A stretch of 60,208 bases of DNA, taken from Bacillota bacterium. Its GTDB lineage: Bacteria > Bacillota > Sulfobacillia > Sulfobacillales > Sulfobacillaceae. The translations under genes and the position numbers were made by a program. The notes under the pieces are model-generated. The model was not told where the DNA came from. It did not search any database and worked only from the letters and a program-made list of their open reading frames with translations. Location of the stretch: contig JAJYHT010000064.1 in the NCBI GenBank assembly GCA_021784595.1, positions 1-60,208 on the forward strand, read 5' to 3'. Below, piece after piece: positions 46,732-56,864 of the stretch (its first letter is position 1; each line of letters begins with the position of its first letter).

Positions 46732-47950
46732 TGCGCGTTCAGATCCTTCCTTAGATAATAGATAATTTTTGGGTGCGAGAACTACTCTAACTCTAACATA
46801 AACTGGGGATGGATGCGCGCGTGGTGGAGGGGCCCACTTTTATGGCACCACGATTCTTTGGAACCACTTTCTGGACAAGTTCCATAAGCAAAGTGGTCTA
46901 ACACCCCAATCCGAATAGGGTGAACGTTATCAAGCCAGCGATTTGGCAAGCGATAAACAGGGGGCTCGACCGACAACGGTATCCTGGAATTTCTTTGTGA
47001 GTCTTTCGAACACAATCAGGTGCGGCCGGGTCCATGCCCATCCTGGTCAAGAAGCGGGCGTGAAGAAGTGTGCTGAAATCGGGCCAAGCTGCTGACTGCC
47101 GGAAAACAGTTTGGTTTCGGGGGGACTGCCTGGCAACAGAGTCCGCAAGGAGCTACTTATTGGCTCCTGGGCATGGTGGATTTAGTTCAGGACGAGCACG
47201 CGATTCGGATGTACGATGTGACAACCCATCATGATGCAGAGGCTATCCAACGCCGTCCGGACGTCTATCATGTTCGCCCATTCACGGTGCTGTAGAATCT
47301 GGTTCACAGGCGGAAGGCCCCGATTTCGGGACTTTCTGGACGAATGGCATTATTTAAACTGCGATACTCCAACAAACGAAAAAACGAACTACACCGTAGA
47401 AAAATGGGCTTGGCTCCCGTGCGGTTTTTCGCATGGCCCTGGATTCGCACGATTCATCCAGACCCCGAACAGCGGCAGATCGCTGCGTCGGCCTTGCCAG
47501 ACACGTGTCGTGACGCTTGTTTGGAGGAAATGCAAATGGTGATGACCAAAAAGCACACTATGCGCAATGCGCGACCCATGGCAGGAGCTATCCACCACCG
47601 CCAACCAATTCACACCATCGGGCACACTGCGACCGCGGTGTCATTAGGGAGGACAAAATTCGGATCTTTATGGGGCGGGTACCGTCACCGTTGTCGGTAG
47701 TTTAATCATATGACGGTGTTTACATGCGGAACATGGGATCCACTTGTACCATTATTACCATTCTTTTTTGTTGCATGGGCCATAAATATCTCTCGACGGC
47801 GGCCTGCTGATATGTTATTTTTTAAGCAAGCGATTGCTTTGTGAATGTTCTGTCTTACCAACCATAGGGGTTGCTCCATGATCCGGGCGATGGGGATTGG
47901 GGAGCCCGTGCCAACAAGATAACAAAATACTTTTTGAGGAGGGGCAATCC
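46732..47950. other. Decayed region and upstream DNA of paaA
   Basis: No intact gene recognised. Two open frames (47231-47542, 47344-47700) lack an RBS; the second contains RIIHPDPEQRQI-like (IRTIHPDPEQRQIAAS) and LGRTKFGSLWGG, suggestive of a degraded protein I cannot name. A dyad at 47824-47839 lies closest to paaA. Confidence 0.4.
47824..47839. promoter_or_regulatory. Dyad operator candidate ahead of paaA
   Basis: AAGCAA-GCGA-TTGCTT, 6-bp perfect arms, 112 bp before the paaA start. Position fits a PaaR/TetR- or GntR-type repressor site; no regulator gene lies next to it. Confidence 0.4.
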
Positions 47951-48916
47951 GTGGAGGATACCGGACGCATGGCCGCTTTTATGGCGCGCATTGAATCGGG
48001 AGAAAAAATTGAGGCAACCGATTGGATGCCCGAAGAATACAGGAATCTATTGATAAAACAAATCCACATGCATGGCATTAGTGAGATTATGGGAGCCTAC
48101 CCGGAAAAGGAATGGGTGCCGAAGGCTCCCACGATTCGGCGCAAATTGGCCCTGAACGCCAAGGTTCAAGATGAAATCGGTCATGGCCAAATGTTGCTCC
48201 GTTTGGCGGAGGACCTCAGTCGGCCTTATGGGCGGGGAAGAGAAGAACTTATGGATGATGTGCTCGATGGGCGCATCAAATTCCACAATGTTTTCCACAT
48301 GGAGGCTCCTACTTGGGCCGATGCCGGTGTTATTGGGTTTTTGGTTGATGGCGGTGCCATCATCACCCAAGCAATGTTGTTGGATAGCTCCTACGCGCCC
48401 TATGCGCGAATGCTAAAACGCATTGTGGCTGAAGAAAGCTTTCATATGCAGCACGGAGAAGCCGTGGTTTTAGCTCTAGCGGAAGGCAACCAAGCTCAAC
48501 GCGAGATGTTGCAAGGGGCGATCAATCGATGGTGGGCGCCGATGATGTTTTTCTTTGGGCCTACCCAAATGGGAAAGTCCGCCGAGGCCATGATGGGATA
48601 TAGAATTCGCACTAAGACTAACGAGGAATTGCGCCAAAAGTTTATCAACCGCTACGTGCCCAGAATAAGAGCGTTAGGCATGACAATACCAGACGCGGAG
48701 TTGAGATTGGATCCGGCTACCCAAGAATGGCATTATTCCCAACCTGATTGGGAACTTTATAATGCGATGGTGCGTAACAATACCGGACCGCGGTCGCAAG
48801 CGCGATTGGCTCTACGCCGGCAAGCTCATGTCGATCAGCGGTGGGTGCGAGAGGCAATGAATGCCGCAGCACAACGTATTGCTAATCAAGGATCCGAGCG
48901 TCAATCCGCAATGTGA
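47951..48916 (+). CDS. paaA: Phenylacetyl-CoA epoxidase, catalytic subunit A
   Basis: Diiron subunit of the ring-1,2-epoxidase acting on phenylacetyl-CoA. About 321 residues. Metal ligands are in AKVQDEIGHGQMLLRLAEDL (ExxH) and RIVAEESFHMQHGEA (ExxH), and the typical NVFHMEAPTWADAGVIGFLVDG segment is shown only in part here. Start GTG 47951 with AGGAGGGG at 47937-47944; upstream start options are weaker. First of paaABCD. Confidence 0.95.
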   Translation: MEDTGRMAAFMARIESGEKIEATDWMPEEYRNLLIKQIHMHGISEIMGAYPEKEWVPKAPTIRRKLALNAKVQDEIGHGQMLLRLAEDLSRPYGRGREELMDDVLDGRIKFHNVFHMEAPTWADAGVIGFLVDGGAIITQAMLLDSSYAPYARMLKRIVAEESFHMQHGEAVVLALAEGNQAQREMLQGAINRWWAPMMFFFGPTQMGKSAEAMMGYRIRTKTNEELRQKFINRYVPRIRALGMTIPDAELRLDPATQEWHYSQPDWELYNAMVRNNTGPRSQARLALRRQAHVDQRWVREAMNAAAQRIANQGSERQSAM

Positions 48917-49013
48917 TTGCGACAAAACCCCAAAAGTAGCCGTAGTTAGAAAAAGCGGCGTCTGACGGGGAGTTAGAAGGATTACTAATCTTGTTTCGAA
49001 GGAGGGAGAACCA

Positions 49014-49355
49014 GTGCATGAATCTCAGACTGCGGAATTCCCGGTGTTTGAAGTGTTTGTACAAAAAGAGTCTTTAGGATTTCACATTAATGTTGGAAGC
49101 CTTAGGGCCGCCAGCCCCGAATTGGCTTTGCAGTTGGCGCGCGAAATATTTTTTCGTAGGGAGACTGCATACAATGTGTGGGTCGTTCCGCAAGACTGCA
49201 TCTTTAGCTCGCCGCATGATGAAGCCCATTTGCCTGTAGAGGGAATGGACAAACGATATCGGTTGCCAGGGGGATATGACAATGCGACTCACTGGAAGCG
49301 GTTTAAAGCGAAAGCCATGACCATTGAAGAAGTGGCTAAAGACATTCGGTCTTGA
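49014..49355 (+). CDS. paaB: Phenylacetyl-CoA epoxidase subunit B
   Basis: About 113 residues; PaaB is a small structural partner bridging the complex. FEVFVQKESLGFHINVGSL, shown in part, and ALQLAREIFFRRETAYNVWVVP are typical. Start GTG 49014 with GAAGGAGGG at 49000-49007. Confidence 0.93.
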   Translation: MHESQTAEFPVFEVFVQKESLGFHINVGSLRAASPELALQLAREIFFRRETAYNVWVVPQDCIFSSPHDEAHLPVEGMDKRYRLPGGYDNATHWKRFKAKAMTIEEVAKDIRS

Positions 49356-49432
49356 GAGATCACGTCTTCAGTAGAGAATTAGGCCTACACAGCTAAAAGG
49401 ACCACAACAACACGTTTTCAAGGGGGACCAGT

Positions 49433-50206
49433 ATGGATAACCTTCTCCAGGGCGCGGCCCACGGACTGATGGCGGTGATAAAACCAATAGCTGATGATGA
49501 ATGGATCTTGGGCCATCGCGGTTCGGAATGGCTTGCCTTGGCTCCCGATTTGGAAGGAGACATGGCTCTTAGCTCCATCAGCCAAGATAATCTCGGTCAC
49601 GCGCAATTCTACTATGAACTGCTTCACTCATTAGGGCTGCCGTCGGCAGATGAACAGGTTTATCTGCGCACGGCTGCCGAGTGGACCAATGCCCATCTGT
49701 TGGAAGTACCTAACCACGATTGGGCAGGGACCATAGCATTGCGGTATTTATATCAAGTGTTTGATGATATACGCCATCAGGGATTGCTGGCTTCTCCATA
49801 CCAACCACTAACCGATGGCGTGCGAAAGATTCGGCGCGAAGCGCAATACCACTTGCAACATTTCCAGACCGGGTTTGAGATGTTGGCGATCGGAACTGAT
49901 GAGTCGCGCCAGCGGTTGATTGAGGGAGTAAACCAGGTTTGGGAGATGCTGGGCGACCTGTTTTCGTGGGGACCAGCAGAAGCATTTTTGCCCGATCTCG
50001 GATTGCAGGGTGTGTCTGAAAAGGTGGTTAAAACGGCATGGATGGACCGTATCGAGGCCCAGTTCCGACATCTTGGACTTCCGGAGCCGGCCGCCATACC
50101 GCAACCAGCATTAAATGGTCGGCTAGGGCAACATTCTGAGGCATTGGCTGACCTGCTGGATGAAATGACCGAAGTTCGGCGCATTGGGTTATCGGCACCG
50201 TGGTAA
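49433..50206 (+). CDS. paaC: Phenylacetyl-CoA epoxidase subunit C
   Basis: About 257 residues. Diiron-like fold that supports PaaA without full metal ligands. MALSSISQDNLGHAQFYYELL and LREAQYHLQHF-like RREAQYHLQHFQTGF are typical. ATG 49433 with GGGGG RBS. Followed by paaD 18 bases on. Confidence 0.93.
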   Translation: MDNLLQGAAHGLMAVIKPIADDEWILGHRGSEWLALAPDLEGDMALSSISQDNLGHAQFYYELLHSLGLPSADEQVYLRTAAEWTNAHLLEVPNHDWAGTIALRYLYQVFDDIRHQGLLASPYQPLTDGVRKIRREAQYHLQHFQTGFEMLAIGTDESRQRLIEGVNQVWEMLGDLFSWGPAEAFLPDLGLQGVSEKVVKTAWMDRIEAQFRHLGLPEPAAIPQPALNGRLGQHSEALADLLDEMTEVRRIGLSAPW

Positions 50207-50224
50207 TGAAGGAGGTGGCTCACG

Positions 50225-50668
50225 ATGACCTCGAAAGACCAAATTATTGAAGTGTTGCGGCAAGTGATGGATCCAGAAATTCCTGGACTTAGCATTGTTG
50301 ATCTGGGAATGGTGGGGGACGTATCGGTGGAGGGGGACACCGTGCACATCGACTTGATTCCGACATTTTTAGGTTGTCCGGCGCTCGATTTCATTGGCCG
50401 CAATGTAGAAAAGGCGATGGCGGGTAGGCCGGTGGCGATTCGGTGGGTTCATGACCAGCCATGGTCATCGTCGATGATTTCTGCCCGGGGACGTCAAGCG
50501 TTGTCCGAGTGGGGGATAGCTCCGCCCTCCGAACAATCGGAAGTGACGTGTCCTTTTTGTGGCTCTCATCATACCAGCCATACCAGTCCCTTTGGCCCTG
50601 CTCTATGCCGTGCGGTATATTATTGCCATGATTGTGCTCAGCCCTTTGAAAAGATTAAAACTGTTTAA
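50225..50668 (+). CDS. paaD: Phenylacetyl-CoA epoxidase subunit D (Fe-S/zinc maturation-type)
   Basis: About 147 residues. N-terminal MIP18/DUF59 fold (VMDPEIPGLSIVDLGMV, TFLGCPALDFI) and C-terminal four-Cys zinc ribbon (CPFCGSHHT ... YYCHDCAQPF), as in PaaD, needed for maturation of the epoxidase. RBS GAAGGAGGTG at 50209-50218. No paaE reductase follows. Confidence 0.93.
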   Translation: MTSKDQIIEVLRQVMDPEIPGLSIVDLGMVGDVSVEGDTVHIDLIPTFLGCPALDFIGRNVEKAMAGRPVAIRWVHDQPWSSSMISARGRQALSEWGIAPPSEQSEVTCPFCGSHHTSHTSPFGPALCRAVYYCHDCAQPFEKIKTV

Positions 50669-50818
50669 GGACCGAAAAAACATTCTGCATCATGGATAAA
50701 GGCACTAGCCTGGGCGGAATGGATGAACCAGGGCGGTGCGGCAGCCTCCCTAAAACGTTTTCGATGTGGGTGATGTGAATGAATGTGGATGCGATAGACT
50801 AGAAAGGAGTCATGCGGC

Positions 50819-52141
50819 ATGATTTTGGATTCGGCGACGGAATCGGCTCCGCGTTCGGAGCTTGAACGATGGCAATTGAAAAAATTGCAAGAGACTCTAG
50901 AAAACGTGTATGTTAACGTGCCTTTTTATCATGAAGCCATGAATGCGGCGAAAGTTAAACCTTCTGATATTGCTTCCCTGGAGGATCTTACGCGATTGCC
51001 CTTTACCCGTAAAAGCAACTTGCGGGATAATTACCCGTTTGGCAGATCAGCCGTGCCACTAGAGCAGGTGGTGCGATTTCACGCATCGTCAGGGACTCGT
51101 GGGAAACCCACCGTGGTAGCCTACACTCAGGGAGATATTGATCGGTGGGCTCGAATTGTTGCACGGGCTGTTGCCTGTGCGGGCGGCAGACCCGGGGATA
51201 GGTTTCATAATGCCTATGGCTACGGTCTTTTTACAGGTGGGTTAGGACTTCATTACGGGATTGAAGCATTAGGCGCTGCTGTAATACCGGTATCTGGAGG
51301 CAATACCCCGCGCCAAGTGCGCTTAATTGAAGATTTCAGGCCGCGCGGCATCTCTGGCACTCCCTCCTATGTGCTGAATATTGCTGATGAAATGGTGAAA
51401 ATGGGCATAAACCCGCGCGACACCAGCTTAGAGTATGGCATATTAGGCGCCGAGCCGTGGAGCGAGGCATTGCGTGTTGAGATTGAGGAATCGTTAGCCA
51501 TTAAGGCTATGGACATTTACGGTCTCAGTGAGGTGATTGGACCTGGGGTGGCCATAGAATGCATCGAGGCACAAAATGGATTGCACATTGCGGAAGATCA
51601 CTTTTTGACCGAAGTGGTGGATCCTAATACCGGTGAACCCTTGCCTTATGGAGAAACCGGTGAATTGGTGTTTACGTCGCTGACCAAAGAGGCTTTTCCC
51701 GTCGTTCGTTACCGGACCGGAGACATTGCGTCTTTAGATCCTGAGCCCTGTGTCTGTGGACGCACCTTGATGAGAATGTCGCGCATTAAGGGGCGATTGG
51801 ATGATATGTTGATCATCCGCGGCGTTAACGTATTTCCGACGGAAATCGAGTATGTTTTGTTGCAGATTTCCGAGATAGCGCCTCATTACCAAGTGGTGGT
51901 GGGGCAGGCCGGGGCCTTGGACACCTTGGAGGTCCACTGCGAGGTCACTCCAGGATATTTTGCTGCCGTGGGTTCTTTGGATGCAGACCATGCAAAATCT
52001 AATGCTTTGCGTAATAGGGTATTGCACATGCTAAGGAGCGAACTCGGGATTTCCGTGGGGCTTCATATCCATAAACCCGGCGTATTGCCGCGCAGTGAAG
52101 GTAAAGCAGTGCGGATTGTTGACAAGCGTTCGCAAGTTTAA
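50819..52141 (+). CDS. paaK: Phenylacetate-CoA ligase
   Basis: About 440 residues. Activates phenylacetate with ATP and CoA, the first step of the pathway. AMP-binding motif SSGTRGKPTVVAYT near residue 92, YGLSEVIGPG, and RYRTGDIASL, SRIKGRLDDMLIIRGVNVFP in the C-terminal half as in PaaK. Start ATG 50819 with AAAGGAG RBS. Overlaps nothing; the aldehyde dehydrogenase starts 35 bases on. Confidence 0.95.
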   Translation: MILDSATESAPRSELERWQLKKLQETLENVYVNVPFYHEAMNAAKVKPSDIASLEDLTRLPFTRKSNLRDNYPFGRSAVPLEQVVRFHASSGTRGKPTVVAYTQGDIDRWARIVARAVACAGGRPGDRFHNAYGYGLFTGGLGLHYGIEALGAAVIPVSGGNTPRQVRLIEDFRPRGISGTPSYVLNIADEMVKMGINPRDTSLEYGILGAEPWSEALRVEIEESLAIKAMDIYGLSEVIGPGVAIECIEAQNGLHIAEDHFLTEVVDPNTGEPLPYGETGELVFTSLTKEAFPVVRYRTGDIASLDPEPCVCGRTLMRMSRIKGRLDDMLIIRGVNVFPTEIEYVLLQISEIAPHYQVVVGQAGALDTLEVHCEVTPGYFAAVGSLDADHAKSNALRNRVLHMLRSELGISVGLHIHKPGVLPRSEGKAVRIVDKRSQV

Positions 52142-52175
52142 CAGCCAGGATTTTCCACTACCGGAGGCGATCGGA

Positions 52176-53666
52176 TTGGCCCAGCAAGTGCAGTTACTGA
52201 CAACGGTCGAAGAATTTATTAAAAAGCCTCACCAACACTATATCAATGGGCAATGGATGCCGTCGATGTCGGGCGCCACCATGGATGATGTGGATCCATC
52301 CAACCGGCAAGTGCTGACCACGGTAGCGCGAGGGCAAGCGGAAGATGTCCAAGCGGCCGTCGAGGCGGCCGGTCGAGCGTTTCGCGACAAGGCATGGCGG
52401 CTTATGAGTCCCGGTTCTAAAAGCATCCTGATTTGGCGGCTGGCGGATTCGATGGCGGCGCACTTGGAAGAACTAGCCCAGTTGGACAGCATCGATATGG
52501 GGATGCCGATAAGACAGGCTCAATATGGTACGATTCCGATGGCAATTGACCATATGCGCTATATGGCGGGATGGGCCACTAAAATTGAAGGAGAAACCAT
52601 TCCAGTTTCCGCTGGAGCATTTTTTAATTACACGGTGCGCCAGCCGGTGGGCGTGGTGGGCGCCATTATTCCCTGGAACTTCCCTTTATTAATGGCGGTA
52701 TGGAAGCTGGGGGCGGCATTGGCTGCCGGCTGCACCGTGGTACTGAGGCCCGCCGAGCAATCGCCGCTGAGTGTTCTGCGTTTGGCAGAGTTGATTACCG
52801 AGGTCGGTTTTCCACCCGGTGTAATCAACGTTGTTACAGGCTATGGCCCGGAAGCGGGCGCCGCTTTGGCAGCGAATCCCGGAGTCAACAAAATATCTTT
52901 TACCGGCTCGACCGAGGTGGGAAAATCCATCATGAGGACTGCAGCCGACCGGATGACCAGGGTTTCGTTGGAATTGGGCGGCAAGTCCCCTAATATCATC
53001 TGCGCCGATGCCAATCTGAAACGGGCCATTTCGGGATCGATGCTGGGCATCTTTATGAATCAGGGGGAAGTGTGCTCGGCAGGTTCGCGAATTTTGGTAG
53101 AACGCCAGATTTATGACCAAGCTCTGGAACAAATGGCTGACTATGCGAAGAATATGCGGGTGGGAAGTCCTCTTGATCCCAAGACCCAAATGGGGCCGGT
53201 GGTCTCCCAAGAACAGTTTCAGCGGGTGCTAGGTTACATTGAATCGGCTCGCCAGGAGGGTGCCACCTTGGTGGCTGGTGGCGATAAAATGGTGCAAGCC
53301 GGTTCGGGCTTCTATATCCAGCCAACCGTATTTGCCAATGTCACTGATGCCATGACGATTTCGCGAGAGGAGATTTTTGGTCCTGTGGTGGCGGTCATGC
53401 CCTTTGATACCGTAGAAGAAGCAATAGAGCGGGCTAACGCTACGGAATATGGATTAGCGGCAGGAGTGTGGACGGAGAACGTGCGCACTGCCCATTATCT
53501 GGCGCAGAGCTTGGAAGCCGGTACGGTATGGGTAAACGCATATCATGTGTACGACGCGGCCGCACCGTGGGGAGGATTTAAGCAGTCTGGGTTTGGCCGT
53601 GAAATGGGCCATCATGCCTTGGATTTGTACACCGAAATGAAAGACGTTTGGATAAGTCTGCAATAA
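52176..53666 (+). CDS. Aldehyde dehydrogenase, likely phenylacetaldehyde type
   Basis: About 497 residues. Catalytic Cys in NQGEVCSAGSRILV and general-base Glu in SLELGGKSPN; Rossmann site with FTGSTEVGKSI. Start TTG 52176 with GGAGG at 52163-52167; the longer frame start (52095) lies inside paaK. Next to paaK it could make phenylacetate from phenylacetaldehyde, feeding the ligase. Other aldehydes remain possible. Confidence 0.88.
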   Translation: MAQQVQLLTTVEEFIKKPHQHYINGQWMPSMSGATMDDVDPSNRQVLTTVARGQAEDVQAAVEAAGRAFRDKAWRLMSPGSKSILIWRLADSMAAHLEELAQLDSIDMGMPIRQAQYGTIPMAIDHMRYMAGWATKIEGETIPVSAGAFFNYTVRQPVGVVGAIIPWNFPLLMAVWKLGAALAAGCTVVLRPAEQSPLSVLRLAELITEVGFPPGVINVVTGYGPEAGAALAANPGVNKISFTGSTEVGKSIMRTAADRMTRVSLELGGKSPNIICADANLKRAISGSMLGIFMNQGEVCSAGSRILVERQIYDQALEQMADYAKNMRVGSPLDPKTQMGPVVSQEQFQRVLGYIESARQEGATLVAGGDKMVQAGSGFYIQPTVFANVTDAMTISREEIFGPVVAVMPFDTVEEAIERANATEYGLAAGVWTENVRTAHYLAQSLEAGTVWVNAYHVYDAAAPWGGFKQSGFGREMGHHALDLYTEMKDVWISLQ

Positions 53667-53671
53667 CAGGG

Positions 53672-53704
53672 AAGGAGGACGGGATTTTGGTGCGTCCTCC
53701 TTCG
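53672..53704. terminator. Hairpin between convergent operons
   Basis: GAAGGAGGACG (53672-53682) and CGTCCTCCTTC (53694-53704), 11-bp perfect stem, 11-nt loop. Lies between the ends of two convergent genes, so probably a bidirectional stop, although no strong T run is present. Confidence 0.6.
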
Positions 53705-53712
53705 CAATGCGG

Positions 53713-55281
53713 CTAGTCTCTGCGCACAACCTCTTGACTCGCATCGCACGGTCGTTGTTCGAGCAGGTTTTTGAGCGGTTTTCCCGAATGATTACGGGGA
53801 ATTTCCTCCATCCATTCAATATAGCGGGGAATTTTGTAGCCAGCCAGGCGCTCTCGGCACCATGACGCCAGCTCTAGGCGAGAGGGATTATGACCCGGGT
53901 GCAGGACAATACAGGCTTTGACTGTTTCGCCCCAAACGGGGTGCGCAATGCCAATCACGGATACGTCGGCAACGGCGGGATGTGTTGCCAAAACGTGCTC
54001 TACTTCAGCCGGGTAAACATTTTCTCCTCCCGTTTTAATGATGTATTTCTTGCGGTCAATCATTTCCAGCGCCCCATCTGGATGGCGGATAAAAATATCG
54101 CCGGTGTGAAGCCAGTCACCGCCGAGCGTTTCCTGGGTGGCCTCCGGACGTTTCCAATATCCTGTCATGAGGGAGGGGCCTCGCAGAGTGAGTTCGCCCC
54201 GAACTCCCACAGGAACTTCCTCACCGGCATCATTCACAATACGGACTCGAAACCCTGGCAATTCGTATCCGTAGGTCGAAGGGCGCTTGGCAATTTGCCT
54301 ACGGGTGGCGGCAGTCACGATATTTCCTGATTCTGATTGGCCATATATTCCGTAGAATTTCGCGTCAAGCTCGTCTTCAACCCGCTCGCTAACCCATGCG
54401 GGCTCAAATCCAGCTCCTCCGATGATTATTCGCAGAGAGGATAAATCATATTGCTCGCGGTTTTCCAAACTTAATAACTGTTGCAGCATGGGAGGCACCA
54501 AAAAGGCGACGCTGACACGATGTTTCTCCACCATTAGAGCTACGCCGGCAGGAGAATACTTAGCCATTGGGACCACGGTGCCCCCGGCATGGAGATGAGA
54601 AAATAGAGTGCCAAGCCCAGCGACATGAAAAAAAGGTAAAAGAGCCAGATAGCGGTCATCGGCTGAAATGGAAAACGCCATTGCCATATTCATATTATTG
54701 CCAATCCATGAGCGCTGGGTGGTCATGCATCCTTTAGGAGCGCCTGTAGTGCCACTGGTATAAAGCAAGATCACGGTAGAGTCTTCGTTCAATTCGGGAA
54801 TCATATCCGGTTGCAGAGGGCTTGCCAGAGCCCCGAGCGTCTGGTAGGACAGAAACTGGCCCACCGAATCCTCTGCATCAACGATGAGGCCATGCCGAAT
54901 TGAACGGGCTTGGGCCCTGCTTTCTTCGGCGATGTGCTGTAACGCAGGGCTGGTGACCAATAAGGATGCCTCGGCGTCATTGAGAATGAATATGAGCTCG
55001 CGAGCGGTTAGACGGGTATTCAGAGGAACGGCGATGCTCCCCATGTGTGCGAGTGCCAGTAAAAGCTCGATGTATTCTGTGTTGTTCTCCATTAGTATTG
55101 CCACCCGGTCACCAGGGCGTACACCCAACGACCATAGCACTCCGCACACCTGATTGACACGGCGGAACAGTTCACGATATGTGATGGGACCGGCCTCGTC
55201 CAATATTGCTGTGCGCGTAGGCCAAATTTGATCATTGCGGATTAAGATGTCACGCAGCATCAGAGCCGAAACATTGGACAT
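53713..55281 (-). CDS. Acyl-CoA synthetase (AMP-forming)
   Basis: About 522 residues. YTSGTTGAPKGCM (AMP motif, about residue 175), YGQSESG, GDWLHTGDI and DRKKYIIKTGGENVYPAEVE near the C-terminus define a class I adenylate-forming fatty-acyl-CoA ligase. Start ATG 55281; last gene of the minus-strand operon, 42 bases after the carboxyltransferase stop. Likely activates the acid degraded by this operon; chain length is unknown. Confidence 0.9.
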   Translation of the reverse strand: MSNVSALMLRDILIRNDQIWPTRTAILDEAGPITYRELFRRVNQVCGVLWSLGVRPGDRVAILMENNTEYIELLLALAHMGSIAVPLNTRLTARELIFILNDAEASLLVTSPALQHIAEESRAQARSIRHGLIVDAEDSVGQFLSYQTLGALASPLQPDMIPELNEDSTVILLYTSGTTGAPKGCMTTQRSWIGNNMNMAMAFSISADDRYLALLPFFHVAGLGTLFSHLHAGGTVVPMAKYSPAGVALMVEKHRVSVAFLVPPMLQQLLSLENREQYDLSSLRIIIGGAGFEPAWVSERVEDELDAKFYGIYGQSESGNIVTAATRRQIAKRPSTYGYELPGFRVRIVNDAGEEVPVGVRGELTLRGPSLMTGYWKRPEATQETLGGDWLHTGDIFIRHPDGALEMIDRKKYIIKTGGENVYPAEVEHVLATHPAVADVSVIGIAHPVWGETVKACIVLHPGHNPSRLELASWCRERLAGYKIPRYIEWMEEIPRNHSGKPLKNLLEQRPCDASQEVVRRD

Positions 55282-55322
55282 TTCTAATCCTCTCCTTTTT
55301 GGTCAGAGTCAGGGGATTAAAG

Positions 55323-56864
55323 TTATAAAATGGTGCCATGCTTTCGAGATGGTAGACTCACTTCTTTGTCGGCGTACAGTTCAAAATATCGCGCGAGCTG
55401 GTTTCTCAGGTCTCGGGGTGCAATGACTTCGTCGACCACTAGTTCGGATGCCAGTTTGAAAATATCATAGCTTTTTCGGTAGTCGTCGCGCAGTGTGGTG
55501 ACTGCCTTTTGACGTTGCACAGGATCTTCAATAGCATTCAGTTTGTTGAGATAGACCGCGTTGATGGCGGCTTCTGGACCCATCACAGCAATTTCCGCTG
55601 AGGGCAGGGCCAATGTCAGTTCAGGATCATAGGCAGGCCCTGACATTGCGTAAATGCCGGCGCCGTAAGCCTTGCGAACCACTACGCAGATGCGCGGTAC
55701 GGTAGCTGACGAAGTGGCAAAAATGAACTTTCGTCCGCGTCGCAGGATGCCGCCTTTTTCTACGGCAGTGCCCACCATAAAGCCTGGGGTATCCACCAAA
55801 TAAAGCAGCGGAATATTGTAGGCATCGCACAGCCAGACAAATTCGGCGCCCTTGTCCGCACTTTCTGGGAAAATGGTGCCGCCTTTAATCAAGGGCTGGT
55901 TGGCCACCACTCCAATGACGCGGCCGTCTAAGCGGGCAAACCCCGTCACGAGTTCTCCCGCATACTGAGCCTTAACCTCCAAAAAGCTATTGCCGTCCAC
56001 AATCGCCTGGATTAATTCGCGCACGTCATAGGGGCGATTGGGGTCCAAGGGGATAATGTCGTCGATGTCTTTAGGATCGCGAAGCGGCTCTTGGGACCGG
56101 GCGCGGGGGGGCTTTTGGTCGTATGAATTCGGCAAATAGGATAGAATTTGGCGAACCAGGCGTGCGGCATCCGCTTCGCTGTCTGCAATGAAGTGGGCCG
56201 TTCCGTTTACTTTGGTGTGGATGTCGACGCCTCCCAAATCATGAGGTGTGACTTTTTGACCAATGGCCATTTCCACCATGCGCGGCGAAGCAATGGCCAT
56301 GGCCGCGTCTTTCATCATCACCAGCAGGTCGGTAAATACCGGGGTATAGGCAGTTCCCGCAAAGCAGGTGCCGTATAGGACCCCGATTTGGGGGACAGCG
56401 CCTGACATCACGCTGTGTAGGTAAAACAATTTGCCCGCGCTGTCGCGATCAACGTGATGCCCGGCGACTTCATCAATGCGTGCGCCTGATGAGTCGACCA
56501 GGTATAAAATGGGCTTTTTGGCCCGTATAGCGGCCTGTTGGGTGCGAATAAGCTTTTCACCGTGGTATTTCCCTATGGACCCCGCTTTGACTGTGAAGTC
56601 ATTGGCGGTAAAGAACACCGAGCGGCCATCTATCGAGCCAGAGCCTGTGATGACGCCGTCCGCCGCCAGTTCTTCATCGGGCCAATGCGCGAACTGCCCA
56701 AATTCGGTGACGGGAGCGCCATGGTCGAAAAATAGTTTCAGACGGTCTCGTACAAATAACTTGCCCGCGTCCCGCTGTTTGTCGTGGCCGCGCGACGGCC
56801 CGCCTTGTTGGATCCGTTGTTGTTCACTTAGCACACGTTCTTCTCGTTGCCCCATATTCTTCAT
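55323..56864 (-). CDS. Biotin-dependent acyl-CoA carboxylase, carboxyltransferase (beta) subunit
   Basis: About 513 residues. PCC/MCC beta family: KLFVRDRLKLFFDHGAP, ADGVITGSGSIDGRSVFF, and GTAVEKGGILRRGRKFIFA, AYGAGIYAMSGPAYDP in the crotonase-like halves. It transfers CO2 from biotin to acyl-CoA. The biotin carboxylase/BCCP chain is not in this window. Start ATG 56864 overlaps the small AtuA-domain gene by four bases. Among AtuA neighbours it would be a geranyl- or methylcrotonyl-CoA carboxylase-like enzyme, but substrate is not fixed. Confidence 0.9.
   Translation of the reverse strand: MKNMGQREERVLSEQQRIQQGGPSRGHDKQRDAGKLFVRDRLKLFFDHGAPVTEFGQFAHWPDEELAADGVITGSGSIDGRSVFFTANDFTVKAGSIGKYHGEKLIRTQQAAIRAKKPILYLVDSSGARIDEVAGHHVDRDSAGKLFYLHSVMSGAVPQIGVLYGTCFAGTAYTPVFTDLLVMMKDAAMAIASPRMVEMAIGQKVTPHDLGGVDIHTKVNGTAHFIADSEADAARLVRQILSYLPNSYDQKPPRARSQEPLRDPKDIDDIIPLDPNRPYDVRELIQAIVDGNSFLEVKAQYAGELVTGFARLDGRVIGVVANQPLIKGGTIFPESADKGAEFVWLCDAYNIPLLYLVDTPGFMVGTAVEKGGILRRGRKFIFATSSATVPRICVVVRKAYGAGIYAMSGPAYDPELTLALPSAEIAVMGPEAAINAVYLNKLNAIEDPVQRQKAVTTLRDDYRKSYDIFKLASELVVDEVIAPRDLRNQLARYFELYADKEVSLPSRKHGTIL

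Noticed and set aside
47344-47700. 118-codon frame upstream of paaA
   Set aside because: No RBS, no recognised domain, and the neighbourhood is decayed; kept only as part of the region entry.
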